23,664 bases of DNA from a virus, in IMG/VR virus record IMGVR_UViG_3300007960_000195, positions 1 to 23,664 of that record, one strand, 5' to 3'. A program made the translations under genes and the position numbers. The notes under the pieces are model-generated. The model was not told where the DNA came from, made no database searches, and worked only from the letters and a program-made list of their open reading frames with translations. Shown here piece by piece: positions 1 through 5,939 of this stretch (positions are counted from its first letter, which is position 1; each line of letters opens with the position of its first letter).

Positions 1-405
1 AACAAGGAGCGTCGGCAGCTCCTCGGGAACAGCCTGGTGATGTATATGCACCACGGCTACGGTGGCGGCGGTCCCGTCACTCGAGGCACCATCCAGACCT
101 CGCGCATGGCCGTGTACCTCCCCGACGCCGACATCATCTGGACGGGCCACACGCACGACGAATGGATCATGCCGATCCAACGGGCGCGGCTGTCCCTCCA
201 CGGGCGACCCTACCTCGACCGCGTCCTGCACGTCCGCAGCCCGGGATACAAGGACGAGTTCAGCGAACAGAACGGGTGGGCCGTGGAGAAGGGGATGCCG
301 CCCAAGCCCAAGGGTGCGCTGTGGCTGCGGTTCTACATGGAGAACCATCGGGTGAACGGGCAGGCCCGGCGTAGCCTCAAGTGCGAGGTGCGCGAGGCGC
401 AGTAA
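1..405 (+). CDS. Metallophosphoesterase, C-terminal part (5' truncated by window)
   Basis: The reading frame is open from base 1, so the gene begins upstream of the window; only its last 134 codons are present. Counting from base 1, a His-His-Gly loop at residues 17-19 (MHHGYGGG) and a GHTHD motif at residues 49-53 match the metal-binding histidine motifs near the C-terminal end of calcineurin-like phosphoesterases. In that family these residues hold a two-metal centre that hydrolyses phosphodiester or phosphomonoester bonds. Phages often carry such enzymes near replication genes, but the substrate cannot be told from this fragment. The internal GTG (37) and ATG (40) codons lie inside the conserved domain and are unlikely starts. 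The gene ends 21 bases before the next start, so the two are probably co-transcribed. Confidence 0.8.
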   Translation, partial: NKERRQLLGNSLVMYMHHGYGGGGPVTRGTIQTSRMAVYLPDADIIWTGHTHDEWIMPIQRARLSLHGRPYLDRVLHVRSPGYKDEFSEQNGWAVEKGMPPKPKGALWLRFYMENHRVNGQARRSLKCEVREAQ

Positions 406-426
406 CTGGCCGTCCTAGGAGGACAG

Positions 427-690
427 ATGCGGGTACGCCTCGGCGGGAAATACTGGACGCTGCGGTTCTCGGCAAACCTGCGCGACTACGGCAACATGGA
501 AGACCCAGGCCGCGCCGCGGGTCGCGTGTTACGTGTCGCCACGTGGCAGAACGAGCAGGAGCGCATGGACACCACGCTGCACGAGGCGATCCACTGCTGC
601 CGGCCCGAGCTCGACGAGCAGGCCGTGACCGACCTCGCCAACGACCTGTCCCGCCTCCTGTGGCGTCTGGGCTACAGGCGCGAGCAGTAG
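427..690 (+). CDS. Small HExxH metalloprotease-like phage protein
   Basis: This 87-residue protein carries LHEAIHCC at residues 51-58. It contains the HExxH zinc-binding signature (HEAIH, residues 52-56), followed by a helix-rich tail ending in WRLGYR. Short phage proteins of this kind, with a His-Glu-x-x-His helix and an acidic segment downstream (here PELDEQAV), are common in early or replication regions and resemble the zinc-peptidase core of SprT-like and minigluzincin proteins. Catalysis has not been shown for most of them, so function remains inferred from the motif. The ATG is preceded by a clear AGGAGG ribosome site (418-423) with a short spacer. It follows the phosphoesterase gene and is the last gene before a 634-base non-coding region. 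Confidence 0.7.
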   Translation: MRVRLGGKYWTLRFSANLRDYGNMEDPGRAAGRVLRVATWQNEQERMDTTLHEAIHCCRPELDEQAVTDLANDLSRLLWRLGYRREQ

Positions 691-1012
691 GTTCCAGAAA
701 GTGGAAGTTGCGTGAACATTATTGGTACTTGCACGCCTGATCACATGGTCATGCGCGTATACTGCCAGCGCGGAGATGCGGGACTGCGGCGTGTCGGAGC
801 GCCTAACGACCGCACGGGGATCGCCAGAAGGCCGCGAGGCACGCCGCGATCCGGGCCAACCGTTGGGGTAACAAGAACCTACCGCCCAGGGGCAGACCAC
901 GGCGAAGTCCGGGTGCTGCTCCATGCGACGAACCATCGCCCGCTGGAGCGAAAGTGCTACAGATCCGCACAAGTGTGGGCGGTTGTTTCCGATTGCGGAA
1001 CCGCAGCCGTTC

Positions 1013-1044
1013 TGTATGCGTTTCGGTGAACGCATACAACTTTT
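1013..1044 (+). terminator. Terminator-like hairpin (or operator palindrome)
   Basis: TGTATGCGTT (1013-1022) pairs perfectly with AACGCATACA (1029-1038) across a six-base loop, and a run of four T follows at 1041-1044. The position, after the last gene of the upstream operon and before the promoter at 1193, fits an intrinsic terminator. The U-tract is short, so a protein-binding operator is an alternative. Confidence 0.5.
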
Positions 1045-1073
1045 GGGACCGAATGGGGCTGCCGTAAACGAAA

Positions 1074-1106
1074 CGTCCCGCGGATCATGGGGATCAACGC
1101 GGGACG
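1074..1106. repeat. Strong inverted repeat, hairpin-forming
   Basis: CGTCCCGCG (1074-1082) pairs with CGCGGGACG (1098-1106). Inside, GATC (1083-1086) pairs with GATC (1092-1095), leaving a five-base loop and a two-A bulge, so 13 bp in all. No T-run follows. It lies 36 bases after the 1013-1038 hairpin and about 90 bases before the extended -10 promoter, so it could be a second terminator, a transcript-stabilising hairpin or a regulator-binding site. Confidence 0.5.
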
Positions 1107-1192
1107 CTTCCGGGGGCAAAGGGTGCCAGATCGGGGCCACGCTTGGGCACGCGCCCTCGCGTCACGTCAACGCACCCCGTCCGGCTCTGACA

Positions 1193-1201
1193 TGGTATAC
1201 T
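1193..1201 (+). promoter_or_regulatory. Extended -10 promoter for the replication operon
   Basis: TGGTATACT is a TG-N extended -10 followed by TATACT, one mismatch from TATAAT. No clear -35 is seen 17 bases upstream, which is typical of extended -10 promoters. Transcription would begin near 1208 and give a leader of roughly 115 bases before the ATG at 1325. Confidence 0.5.
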
Positions 1202-1207
1202 GTCCAT

Positions 1208-1324
1208 CGGCCCCGCGCAAGGGGCACGAGCGGCTGGAACTGCTCGCCATTCTGAACACCGGGTGCGGGGCGGGGTTGCACTCCAGCCGCTCCCCCGCTC
1301 CGCCCCGGCCTTCTCGGAGGCACT
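1208..1324 (+). ncRNA. Candidate structured 5' leader RNA
   Basis: Downstream of the extended -10, three pairings are possible: GCCCC/GGGGC (1210-1214 with 1221-1225, loop GCGCAA); an 11-bp perfect stem GAGCGGCTGGA (1228-1238) with its complement at 1282-1292; and CGGGGCGG (1266-1273) with CCGCCCCG (1300-1307). The last two interlock, giving either a pseudoknot or two alternative folds. The second pairing ends 8 bases before the GGAGG ribosome site at 1316-1320, so the fold could control translation or attenuation. No known riboswitch class was recognised. Confidence 0.4.
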
Positions 1325-1897
1325 ATGCCTGATCTGCCTTGGTTCCCCATGTACCCCGCTGACTTCATCGTCAGCACGGCCACGCTGACACCCATTCAGG
1401 GGTGGGCGTATACGCAGCTCCTGATGTACGCCTGGACGAACGGAACGGTCCCGGATGATCGCTCGGCGTGCGCGGCCATCACCCGGTGCAGGCTCACCGA
1501 CGCCGACTGGAAGGTGGTCCGCAGTCGGTTCCGGCCCACCCCGGACGGGCTGGTGAACCCCCGAATGGAGCAGGAGCGCACGGCCGCGAACCGCCGGCAC
1601 AACGCCGCCGTCCACGCCGGCCGCAAGGGGGCAGCAGCCCGTTGGAGCGATAGCAACCCTAATGGGGTCGCTATAGCCACCCTATCCCCACAGAATGGCA
1701 ACCCCATTAGCAGCCCTGCTATGGCAACCCCAATGGCAATCACAACCACAGTCACAACCACAACCACAGACACAAGTTCGCAACCCGTAACTCCACGTCC
1801 AACGAGAAGGGGTACCGTAAGGCAACCCGCCGTGGATAACCTCACGGCGCTACGTGATCTGGTCGCCAAGGAACACGAAGAACGGGGCGGGGAATAA
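1325..1897 (+). CDS. DUF1376-type phage replication protein (replisome organiser-like)
   Basis: The N-terminus (PWFPMYPADF, then LTPIQGWAYTQLLMYAWTNG) is characteristic of the DUF1376/YdaU-like family found in phage replication modules. Members have a winged-helix-like N-terminal domain and are thought to bind the phage origin and recruit the helicase machinery. The domain spans about residues 1-105 and ends in a basic patch (HAGRKGAAARW). It is followed by a low-complexity Ser/Thr/Pro/Asn linker (about 106-165, including a run of threonines) and a short charged C-terminus. The DNA encoding the linker is repeat-rich and may hold the replication origin. The start has a good ribosome site, GGAGG at 1316-1320. 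A possible replication partner follows directly. Confidence 0.8.
   Translation: MPDLPWFPMYPADFIVSTATLTPIQGWAYTQLLMYAWTNGTVPDDRSACAAITRCRLTDADWKVVRSRFRPTPDGLVNPRMEQERTAANRRHNAAVHAGRKGAAARWSDSNPNGVAIATLSPQNGNPISSPAMATPMAITTTVTTTTTDTSSQPVTPRPTRRGTVRQPAVDNLTALRDLVAKEHEERGGE
1632..1777. repeat. Iteron-like repeat cluster, candidate replication origin
   Basis: Inside the DUF1376 gene, five copies of TRGCNNCCC occur at 1651, 1674, 1696, 1708 and 1722, with a weaker copy at 1632. A 12-base unit, ATGGCAACCCCA, is exact at 1695-1706 and 1721-1732. They are followed by a low-GC-skewed CACAAC/CACAGT tract at about 1740-1777. Iterons next to a biased tract inside an initiator gene recall the lambda origin in gene O; the origin role here is inferred. 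Confidence 0.4.
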
Positions 1898-1901
1898 CAC
1901 G

Positions 1902-2357
1902 ATGAACCCAATCAATTTCACCGACAACATGGCGCTCATCGAGGAGCTCTGGCCGAAGTACCGCATGGAGCCAAGCCTGCGGTCGATCATCGTGGAGAAG
2001 TGGGGAGGCCTGCACCAGGACAAGCTGCGCGAGTGCATCCGCCAGCATCGGCTCGAGCGCGACACCAAGCCGGACGTGGCCGCGATCCACAAGGCGTACT
2101 GCCGCATCACGGGGGTCGATACCGGGAGCGATGTGTCGCAGCGCGAGATCGCACGCACCCGCCGGCAGGCCGAGGAAACCAAGGGTCCGACTGAGGCCGA
2201 GATTGAGGCGTGGGACTACTGGGCCGAGGCGATCATCAGCAGCGCCACCAACAGCGAGCTGAAGGAGATCCGAGAGCGATTCAACTTGGAACCCACGCAC
2301 CGAAGATACCTCGCCTGCATGGTGGACTACATTCGGAGGCACCCGCTGCCTCGGTAG
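1902..2357 (+). CDS. Hypothetical protein, possible replication partner
   Basis: This 151-residue protein is not confidently recognised. It is charged and mostly helical (ELWPKYRMEPSLR, then DKLRECIRQHRLERDT and PDVAAIHKAYCRI). The pattern of a short helix, 'W' plus 'LR..I.EKW..L', and 'PD..AIHKAY' resembles small phage replication proteins in which a helical domain scores positions of helicase loading, but this is only a resemblance. The start at ATG 1902 lies 4 bases after the DUF1376 stop; an upstream in-frame ATG at 1854 would overlap the previous gene by 44 bases and is less likely. No good ribosome site precedes 1902, so translational coupling is probable. Confidence 0.65.
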   Translation: MNPINFTDNMALIEELWPKYRMEPSLRSIIVEKWGGLHQDKLRECIRQHRLERDTKPDVAAIHKAYCRITGVDTGSDVSQREIARTRRQAEETKGPTEAEIEAWDYWAEAIISSATNSELKEIRERFNLEPTHRRYLACMVDYIRRHPLPR

Positions 2358-2360
2358 ACT
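2355..2360 (+). promoter_or_regulatory. -10-like box for a leaderless start
   Basis: TAGACT lies exactly six bases before the ATG at 2367, which has no Shine-Dalgarno sequence. The TAG is also the stop codon of the preceding gene. TANNNT at this distance is the signature of leaderless transcripts. The -35 region is at best weak (TTCGGA at 2332). Confidence 0.4.
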
Positions 2361-2366
2361 GACCGC

Positions 2367-4100
2367 ATGGCACGACGGAAGAAGGACCAGCCGATCCTGT
2401 TGGCCGAATACGAGGACTGCCTCCTGGGCATCTCCTTCCCGCGGATGGGCGAGGCCGGACCCCCGGTCGCCGTCTACTCCGCCGACATGATCGCCGCTCG
2501 AATGCGGGACGAGGACGGCCTCAAGCACCGCGCCGCCCGAAACTTCGTCGCCGACCACATCGAGACCCTCGACCTCGGGCCGGGAACCCCAAGAATCGTC
2601 TGGGCCGCAACAGTCACCGATTTCGGACCCAGGCTACGCCCGAGTGAGGTATCATCCGCGTATGCTCACCAGTTACGACGACTTCAAACGGCAGGTGACG
2701 GAGACCCTCGAGCACCAAGGCCGCACCCGATCAGGCTTGGCCCGACAGATGGAGGCCGACGGACTCCTCCGCGCCCATACCGTCCGATGCCTCCTCGGAA
2801 CCCCGGGCACACGCATTGGCCGGCGCAAGCCCACGTTCGACTCCGTGCTCAAGATCGCCGAGGCCGTGGGATTGCAGATCGTTCTCCGGGGACGCCCATG
2901 ACCAAGCCAGCAGGCGTCCATATGGCTATCGAGGACATCCCCCTCGAGCAGCTCCACAACGACCCCGCCAACGTCCGAAAGCACGGCGAGCAGAACCTCG
3001 CCGCCATCAAGGCGAGCCTCGCCCGGTTCGGGCAGCAGAAACCCATCGTCGTGAACCGCGATGGCGTGGTCGTGGCCGGCAACGGCACCCTCATGGCCGC
3101 CCGCGCCCTGGGATGGCGCACCGTCAAGGCCGTCCGCACGGGCCTCGAGGGGGCCGAGGCGACCGCCTTTGCCATCGCCGACAACCGCACCGCCGAGCTC
3201 GCCGAATGGGACGAGAGCGCCCTCCAGCAGCAGCTCGCCGCCATCGCCATCGAGGACGAGGAACTACTCGCCGCCACGGGCTACGACGAGAAGGAACTCG
3301 CCCGCCTCGCGGTTGCCGCCGCCCCGGAAGTGACCGAGGACGAGGTGCCCGAGCCGCCGGCCGACCCCATCACTCAACCAGGCGACCTCTGGATCCTGGG
3401 CGAGCATCGCCTGCTCTGCGGGGATAGCACCAAGGCCGAAGACGTGGAACGGCTCATGGACGGGGAAACGCCGCGTCTCATGGTTACCGACCCTCCGTAT
3501 GGGGTGAACTACGATCCTGAGATGCGGTCGACCGCGAAGTCTGTCGGAAAGATCGCCAACGACGACCGGGCCTCGTGGCTTGACGCGTGGTCGTTGTTCC
3601 CTGGAGACGTAGCGTATGTCTGGCACGCTTCGCTGTTCACGTCGGTCGTTCTTGCGGACTTGGAGTCGGCCGGCCTTCGACGCGTCTCGATGATTATCTG
3701 GAAAAAGCCATATGCAACCTTTTCGATGGCGAACTACCACTGGCAACACGAGCCGTGCTGGTATTGCGTCAGGCCGTCGGGGACCAGGAACTGGATTGGA
3801 TCGCCCAAGGAGTCGACCGTCTGGGACATGACGCAGCCGAAGGATCCATACGGTCGAAGCGGCGAAGACAAGACGCCGCACCCGACGCAGAAGCCAGTCG
3901 AGGCTATGGCTCGCCCAATGAGGAACCACGACCACCAGATCGTTTACGACCCGTTCCTTGGCTCCGGTACGACGCTGATCGCCGCCGAGCAACTCGGCCG
4001 CAAGTGCTACGGCATGGAGATCAGCCCCGCATACTGCGACGTGATCGTCAAGCGGTGGGAAACCCTCACCGGGCAGAAGGCCAAGCTGGAGAAGCGGTAA
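2367..4100 (+). CDS. Conserved small phage protein, ORF open in frame into the methyltransferase
   Basis: Residues 1 to about 93 look like an independent small protein: basic start MARRKKDQP, then ILLAEYEDCLLGISF, VAVYSADMIAARM and GPGTPRIVW. This matches a common short phage protein pattern with a 'Y....G.....G.P.AVYS.D.I' core that ends near 'G..TP...'. No stop follows. The same frame continues for about 84 Arg/Pro-rich residues that are the off-frame reading of the HTH gene (2662-2901), and then enters the methyltransferase at 2898 in frame, giving a nominal 577-residue protein. Either the stop was lost, giving a real fusion, or a one-base error hides a stop; a shift into the frame with TGA at 2645-2647 would end it just before the HTH gene. 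Codon usage is strongly G/C at third positions only up to about 2580. Function unknown. Confidence 0.5.
   Translation: MARRKKDQPILLAEYEDCLLGISFPRMGEAGPPVAVYSADMIAARMRDEDGLKHRAARNFVADHIETLDLGPGTPRIVWAATVTDFGPRLRPSEVSSAYAHQLRRLQTAGDGDPRAPRPHPIRLGPTDGGRRTPPRPYRPMPPRNPGHTHWPAQAHVRLRAQDRRGRGIADRSPGTPMTKPAGVHMAIEDIPLEQLHNDPANVRKHGEQNLAAIKASLARFGQQKPIVVNRDGVVVAGNGTLMAARALGWRTVKAVRTGLEGAEATAFAIADNRTAELAEWDESALQQQLAAIAIEDEELLAATGYDEKELARLAVAAAPEVTEDEVPEPPADPITQPGDLWILGEHRLLCGDSTKAEDVERLMDGETPRLMVTDPPYGVNYDPEMRSTAKSVGKIANDDRASWLDAWSLFPGDVAYVWHASLFTSVVLADLESAGLRRVSMIIWKKPYATFSMANYHWQHEPCWYCVRPSGTRNWIGSPKESTVWDMTQPKDPYGRSGEDKTPHPTQKPVEAMARPMRNHDHQIVYDPFLGSGTTLIAAEQLGRKCYGMEISPAYCDVIVKRWETLTGQKAKLEKR
2650..2655 (+). 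promoter_or_regulatory. -10-like box for a leaderless start
   Basis: TATCAT is placed six bases before the ATG at 2662 of the HTH gene. No convincing Shine-Dalgarno sequence lies at a useful distance. It supports ATG 2662 rather than the in-frame GTG at 2644, which lies upstream of the box. Confidence 0.4.
2662..2901 (+). CDS. Small HTH DNA-binding protein (Cro/XRE-like)
   Basis: This 79-residue protein has the layout of a short lambda-repressor-like HTH. A first helix (TSYDDFKRQVTETLEHQG) is followed by RSGLARQMEADGLLRAHTVRCLLG, which reads as helix-turn-helix (GLARQ...HTV..LL), then PTFDSVLKIAEAVGLQIVLR, the typical last helix and strand in which 'P....L.KIAEALG' follows the recognition helix. 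It probably binds DNA as a small regulator. It lies fully inside the long frame that begins at 2367, but its own codon use and domain logic show that this frame is the coding one. Its stop overlaps the methyltransferase start as ATGA, so the two are coupled. It may regulate the methyltransferase or the adjacent genes. Confidence 0.7.
   Translation: MLTSYDDFKRQVTETLEHQGRTRSGLARQMEADGLLRAHTVRCLLGTPGTRIGRRKPTFDSVLKIAEAVGLQIVLRGRP
2898..4100 (+). CDS. ParB-domain DNA methyltransferase (N-4/N-6 type, beta-class order)
   Basis: Counting from ATG 2898 (400 residues), residues 10-100 form a ParB/Srx-like N-terminal domain (LEQLHNDPANVRKHG, then VVAGNGTLMAARALGW and IADNRTAELAEWD). From about residue 165 comes a DNA methylase domain. 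The catalytic DPPYG motif is at 198-202, HPTQKP at 328-333, and the AdoMet-binding DPFLGSGTT at 351-359. Catalytic motif before AdoMet motif is the beta-class order. It would methylate an exocyclic amino group of adenine or cytosine in phage DNA, probably to evade restriction, as an orphan enzyme with no nuclease next to it. The start is set by the ATGA overlap with the HTH gene. The central part (about 3475-3960) uses visibly more A/T-ending codons than either flank, suggesting segment exchange around the target-recognition region. Confidence 0.85.
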   Translation: MTKPAGVHMAIEDIPLEQLHNDPANVRKHGEQNLAAIKASLARFGQQKPIVVNRDGVVVAGNGTLMAARALGWRTVKAVRTGLEGAEATAFAIADNRTAELAEWDESALQQQLAAIAIEDEELLAATGYDEKELARLAVAAAPEVTEDEVPEPPADPITQPGDLWILGEHRLLCGDSTKAEDVERLMDGETPRLMVTDPPYGVNYDPEMRSTAKSVGKIANDDRASWLDAWSLFPGDVAYVWHASLFTSVVLADLESAGLRRVSMIIWKKPYATFSMANYHWQHEPCWYCVRPSGTRNWIGSPKESTVWDMTQPKDPYGRSGEDKTPHPTQKPVEAMARPMRNHDHQIVYDPFLGSGTTLIAAEQLGRKCYGMEISPAYCDVIVKRWETLTGQKAKLEKR

Positions 4101-4101
4101 G

Positions 4102-4500
4102 ATGCCGCAGGACAGCAGAATGCAGCCGCCCACGCATACCATCGCGGAGGGAGAGGGGAGGCCTCGCGCCGATCTTCGTATGGTCATGGCCGCCATCCGC
4201 GCCGGATGGGTCATCGACCCCGTGATCAAGCAGGCCATCGTCGGCCGAGCCTCCCGCATCCTCGCCAACCCCGACGCCAAGCCCCGCGACGTTGCCAGGG
4301 CGTCCGCCACCCTTCTCGCCATCGAGCGCCTGACTCTCGACGCCGCCAAGGAGGAGGATCGCCTCGCACGCCTCGACGCCGGCACGCCCACCGAGAACAT
4401 CGCCCTCGTGGACATCCCTGACGGGACGCTACAGGCCGTCGCCGCTGCCCTCGCCCCCAAGGCCGAGCCGTGCCCCGCAAAGCCGCGCCGCAAGAAGTAA
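4102..4500 (+). CDS. Probable terminase small subunit
   Basis: This 132-residue, mostly helical protein has a disordered N-terminus and a Lys/Arg tail (KPRRKK). The core RAGWVIDPVIKQAIVGRASRI and AKPRDVARASATLLAIERLTLD followed by a charged helix fits the helical, DNA-binding small terminase type that counts 'DP.A..RD...A...L'. The small subunit recognises the packaging site and assembles as a ring that loads the large subunit. The assignment rests mainly on position: it starts one base after the methyltransferase stop and overlaps the large terminase by 31 bases. Direct sequence recognition of a known small-terminase family is weak. Confidence 0.55.
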   Translation: MPQDSRMQPPTHTIAEGEGRPRADLRMVMAAIRAGWVIDPVIKQAIVGRASRILANPDAKPRDVARASATLLAIERLTLDAAKEEDRLARLDAGTPTENIALVDIPDGTLQAVAAALAPKAEPCPAKPRRKK

Positions 4501-5918
4501 CCCCAGAACAGGCGCTCGAGGCAGCACGGGACAACCCCGCCGCCTTCATTGCCCTCTGCATCGGGAAGCCCGTCAGCCGCATCCAGCGCGAAATGCTCGC
4601 GCACGCCCTCGGTCACCACTCCTGGTACGCGGAAATCCCCCGCGGACACGCCAAGACCTCCACGTTCACCTACCTCGCCGCTTGGTGGCTCGGGAAACGA
4701 CCCGCCACACGGTTCAAGCTCATCGGGTCAAACGACGAGGCCGCCGAGGCCACCTCACGCTTCCTGCGCGAGATCATCCGTAGCCCCATCTACCGGGCCG
4801 TGTTCCCCCATGTCACCCTAAAGCCCGGGGAAGACACCGTCCGAGCATGGAGTGTCGTTGCCCCCGGCCTCGCCGCCCGGCGCGACCCCTCGGTGCAAGC
4901 CTCTGGGATCTTCGGGCGCACGGGCGGCCGAGCCGACATCCTCTGGCCGGACGATATCTGCGACCTGCGAAACGCCGTCCTCCAACCCACCCTCCGGCAG
5001 CAAGTGAAGGACGCCATGTCCAACATCTGGCTGCCCATGCTCGACCCCAGCGCCGCGCACCCCGCACGGCTGTGGCGCACCGCCACCCCCTTCCACACGG
5101 ATGACATCACCGCCGACTGGCGCAAGGAGTGCGAGGACAACGGCACCCTCCTCCGCCGGCCCTGCCAAGGCCTGGACAGCCCGTGGCCCGAGGTGTTCAC
5201 CACCGACATCCTCCGCGCCCGGCGGCAGGCAATGGGGCCGATGGGGTACGCCCGAGCCTACGAGCTCGTCCCCCTCTCCTCCGACCAGCTCATCTTCCGA
5301 CCCGAATGGGCGCAGTACTACGACGAGATCCCCTTGGGCACCCGAACCGTCGCCGCCATCGACTGGGGGTACGGCCGCAAGCGGCAGGACCGCGATGACC
5401 CCGACTACAGCGTCTGCCTCGTCGCCGAGGTGGACTATGAGCGCAACGCGTACCTGACCGACATCCTCCGCGTCCGGGAGTCCTTCCCGGAGTTCGCCCG
5501 CCTCGCCCGTACCCTCCTCGAGCGGCGAGGCGTCAGCACCGTCCTCGCCGAGGCCAATGGCCCGCAAAAGGGCGTCTTCGACCAGTTCCGCGCCGGATGC
5601 CGCCAGCCCGTCATCGCCGTCGAGCGCACCACGGACAAGCTCCTCCGTGCCGCCGGGGCGCAGCCCTTCGTGGAACAGGGCAAGCTCCTGTTCCCCAAAG
5701 CCCCCAACGGGCAGGTCGCCCCCGCCTTCGCCTGCGTCCTGGACGAGATGCTGTCCTTCCCCGCAGGAGCGCATGACGATACGGTCGATTGCGTGGTCGA
5801 TCTGTGTGCCCTTGCCGCCCGAGGCGCCCTCCTGACCGCCGGCGGGGCGGCCACCGTCCACACCTCCGCCGCATCGATCTTCGGCAACCGACCAAACCGG
5901 AAACGGATGTTTGGCTGA
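4470..5918 (+). CDS. terL: Terminase large subunit
   Basis: This 482-residue packaging motor has an N-terminal ATPase and a C-terminal RNase-H-like nuclease. The Walker A-like loop is EIPRGHAKTS (55-64), the Walker B is ILWPDD (157-162), and the coupling motif is TATPFHTDD (204-212). Nuclease acidic residues are seen in AAIDWGYG (D298), LAEAN (E361) and AHDDTVD (about 434-440). It uses ATP to drive DNA into the prohead and cuts the concatemer. The start is GTG 4470, inside the end of the preceding gene, which implies coupled translation; no better start is available. Length is normal for the family. The portal gene follows after 21 bases. Confidence 0.93.
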   Translation: MPRKAAPQEVTPEQALEAARDNPAAFIALCIGKPVSRIQREMLAHALGHHSWYAEIPRGHAKTSTFTYLAAWWLGKRPATRFKLIGSNDEAAEATSRFLREIIRSPIYRAVFPHVTLKPGEDTVRAWSVVAPGLAARRDPSVQASGIFGRTGGRADILWPDDICDLRNAVLQPTLRQQVKDAMSNIWLPMLDPSAAHPARLWRTATPFHTDDITADWRKECEDNGTLLRRPCQGLDSPWPEVFTTDILRARRQAMGPMGYARAYELVPLSSDQLIFRPEWAQYYDEIPLGTRTVAAIDWGYGRKRQDRDDPDYSVCLVAEVDYERNAYLTDILRVRESFPEFARLARTLLERRGVSTVLAEANGPQKGVFDQFRAGCRQPVIAVERTTDKLLRAAGAQPFVEQGKLLFPKAPNGQVAPAFACVLDEMLSFPAGAHDDTVDCVVDLCALAARGALLTAGGAATVHTSAASIFGNRPNRKRMFG

Positions 5919-5926
5919 CGCGGGGG

Positions 5927-5932
5927 TAAACT
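5927..5932 (+). promoter_or_regulatory. -10-like box for leaderless portal start
   Basis: TAAACT lies seven bases before the portal ATG at 5940, in the only gap between terminase and portal. There is no AGGAGG-like site at a useful distance (only a GGGGG run directly before the box). The -35 region is not recognisable. Confidence 0.4.
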
Positions 5933-5939
5933 GCGACCC

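Larger units (their letters stand above)
691..1324 (+). other. Non-coding intergenic region with tandem inverted repeats
   Basis: No frame here shows convincing coding character; the open stretches on both strands are arginine/proline-rich and lack ribosome sites. Visible elements, in order, are: a small repeat TTCCA/TGGAA at 692-706; a TATACT box at 758-763 without a good -35; a compact palindrome TGCGG-AA-CCGCA at 994-1005; a perfect 10-bp hairpin at 1013-1038; a second strong hairpin at 1074-1106; an extended -10 at 1193-1201; and a structured leader up to the next start at 1325. It is the natural boundary between the upstream operon and the replication/packaging operon. Confidence 0.6.

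Noticed and set aside
740-960. Possible tRNA gene in the intergenic region
   Set aside because: No T-arm-like GGTTCGA block, no acceptor stem and no cloverleaf could be found by eye on either strand.
712-1029. Open frame of 105 codons in the intergenic region
   Set aside because: No ribosome site, Arg/Gly/Pro-rich off-frame composition, no recognisable pattern, and it overlaps the inverted repeats.
529-1140. Minus-strand open frame of 203 codons
   Set aside because: It runs antisense through the HExxH gene and the hairpins; the composition is typical of a high-GC shadow and there is no ribosome site.
1740-1777. Short CACAAC-type repeat as a CRISPR array
   Set aside because: Units are about six bases with no spacers, and the tract is in frame inside a gene, coding for a threonine-rich linker.
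3264-4649. Minus-strand open frame of 461 codons
   Set aside because: It is antisense to the methyltransferase and small terminase, both well supported, and has no protein pattern of its own.
4818-5861. Minus-strand open frame of 347 codons
   Set aside because: Antisense shadow of the large terminase; Gly/Glu/Asp/Val-rich repeats result from the reverse reading of GCC/CTC codons.
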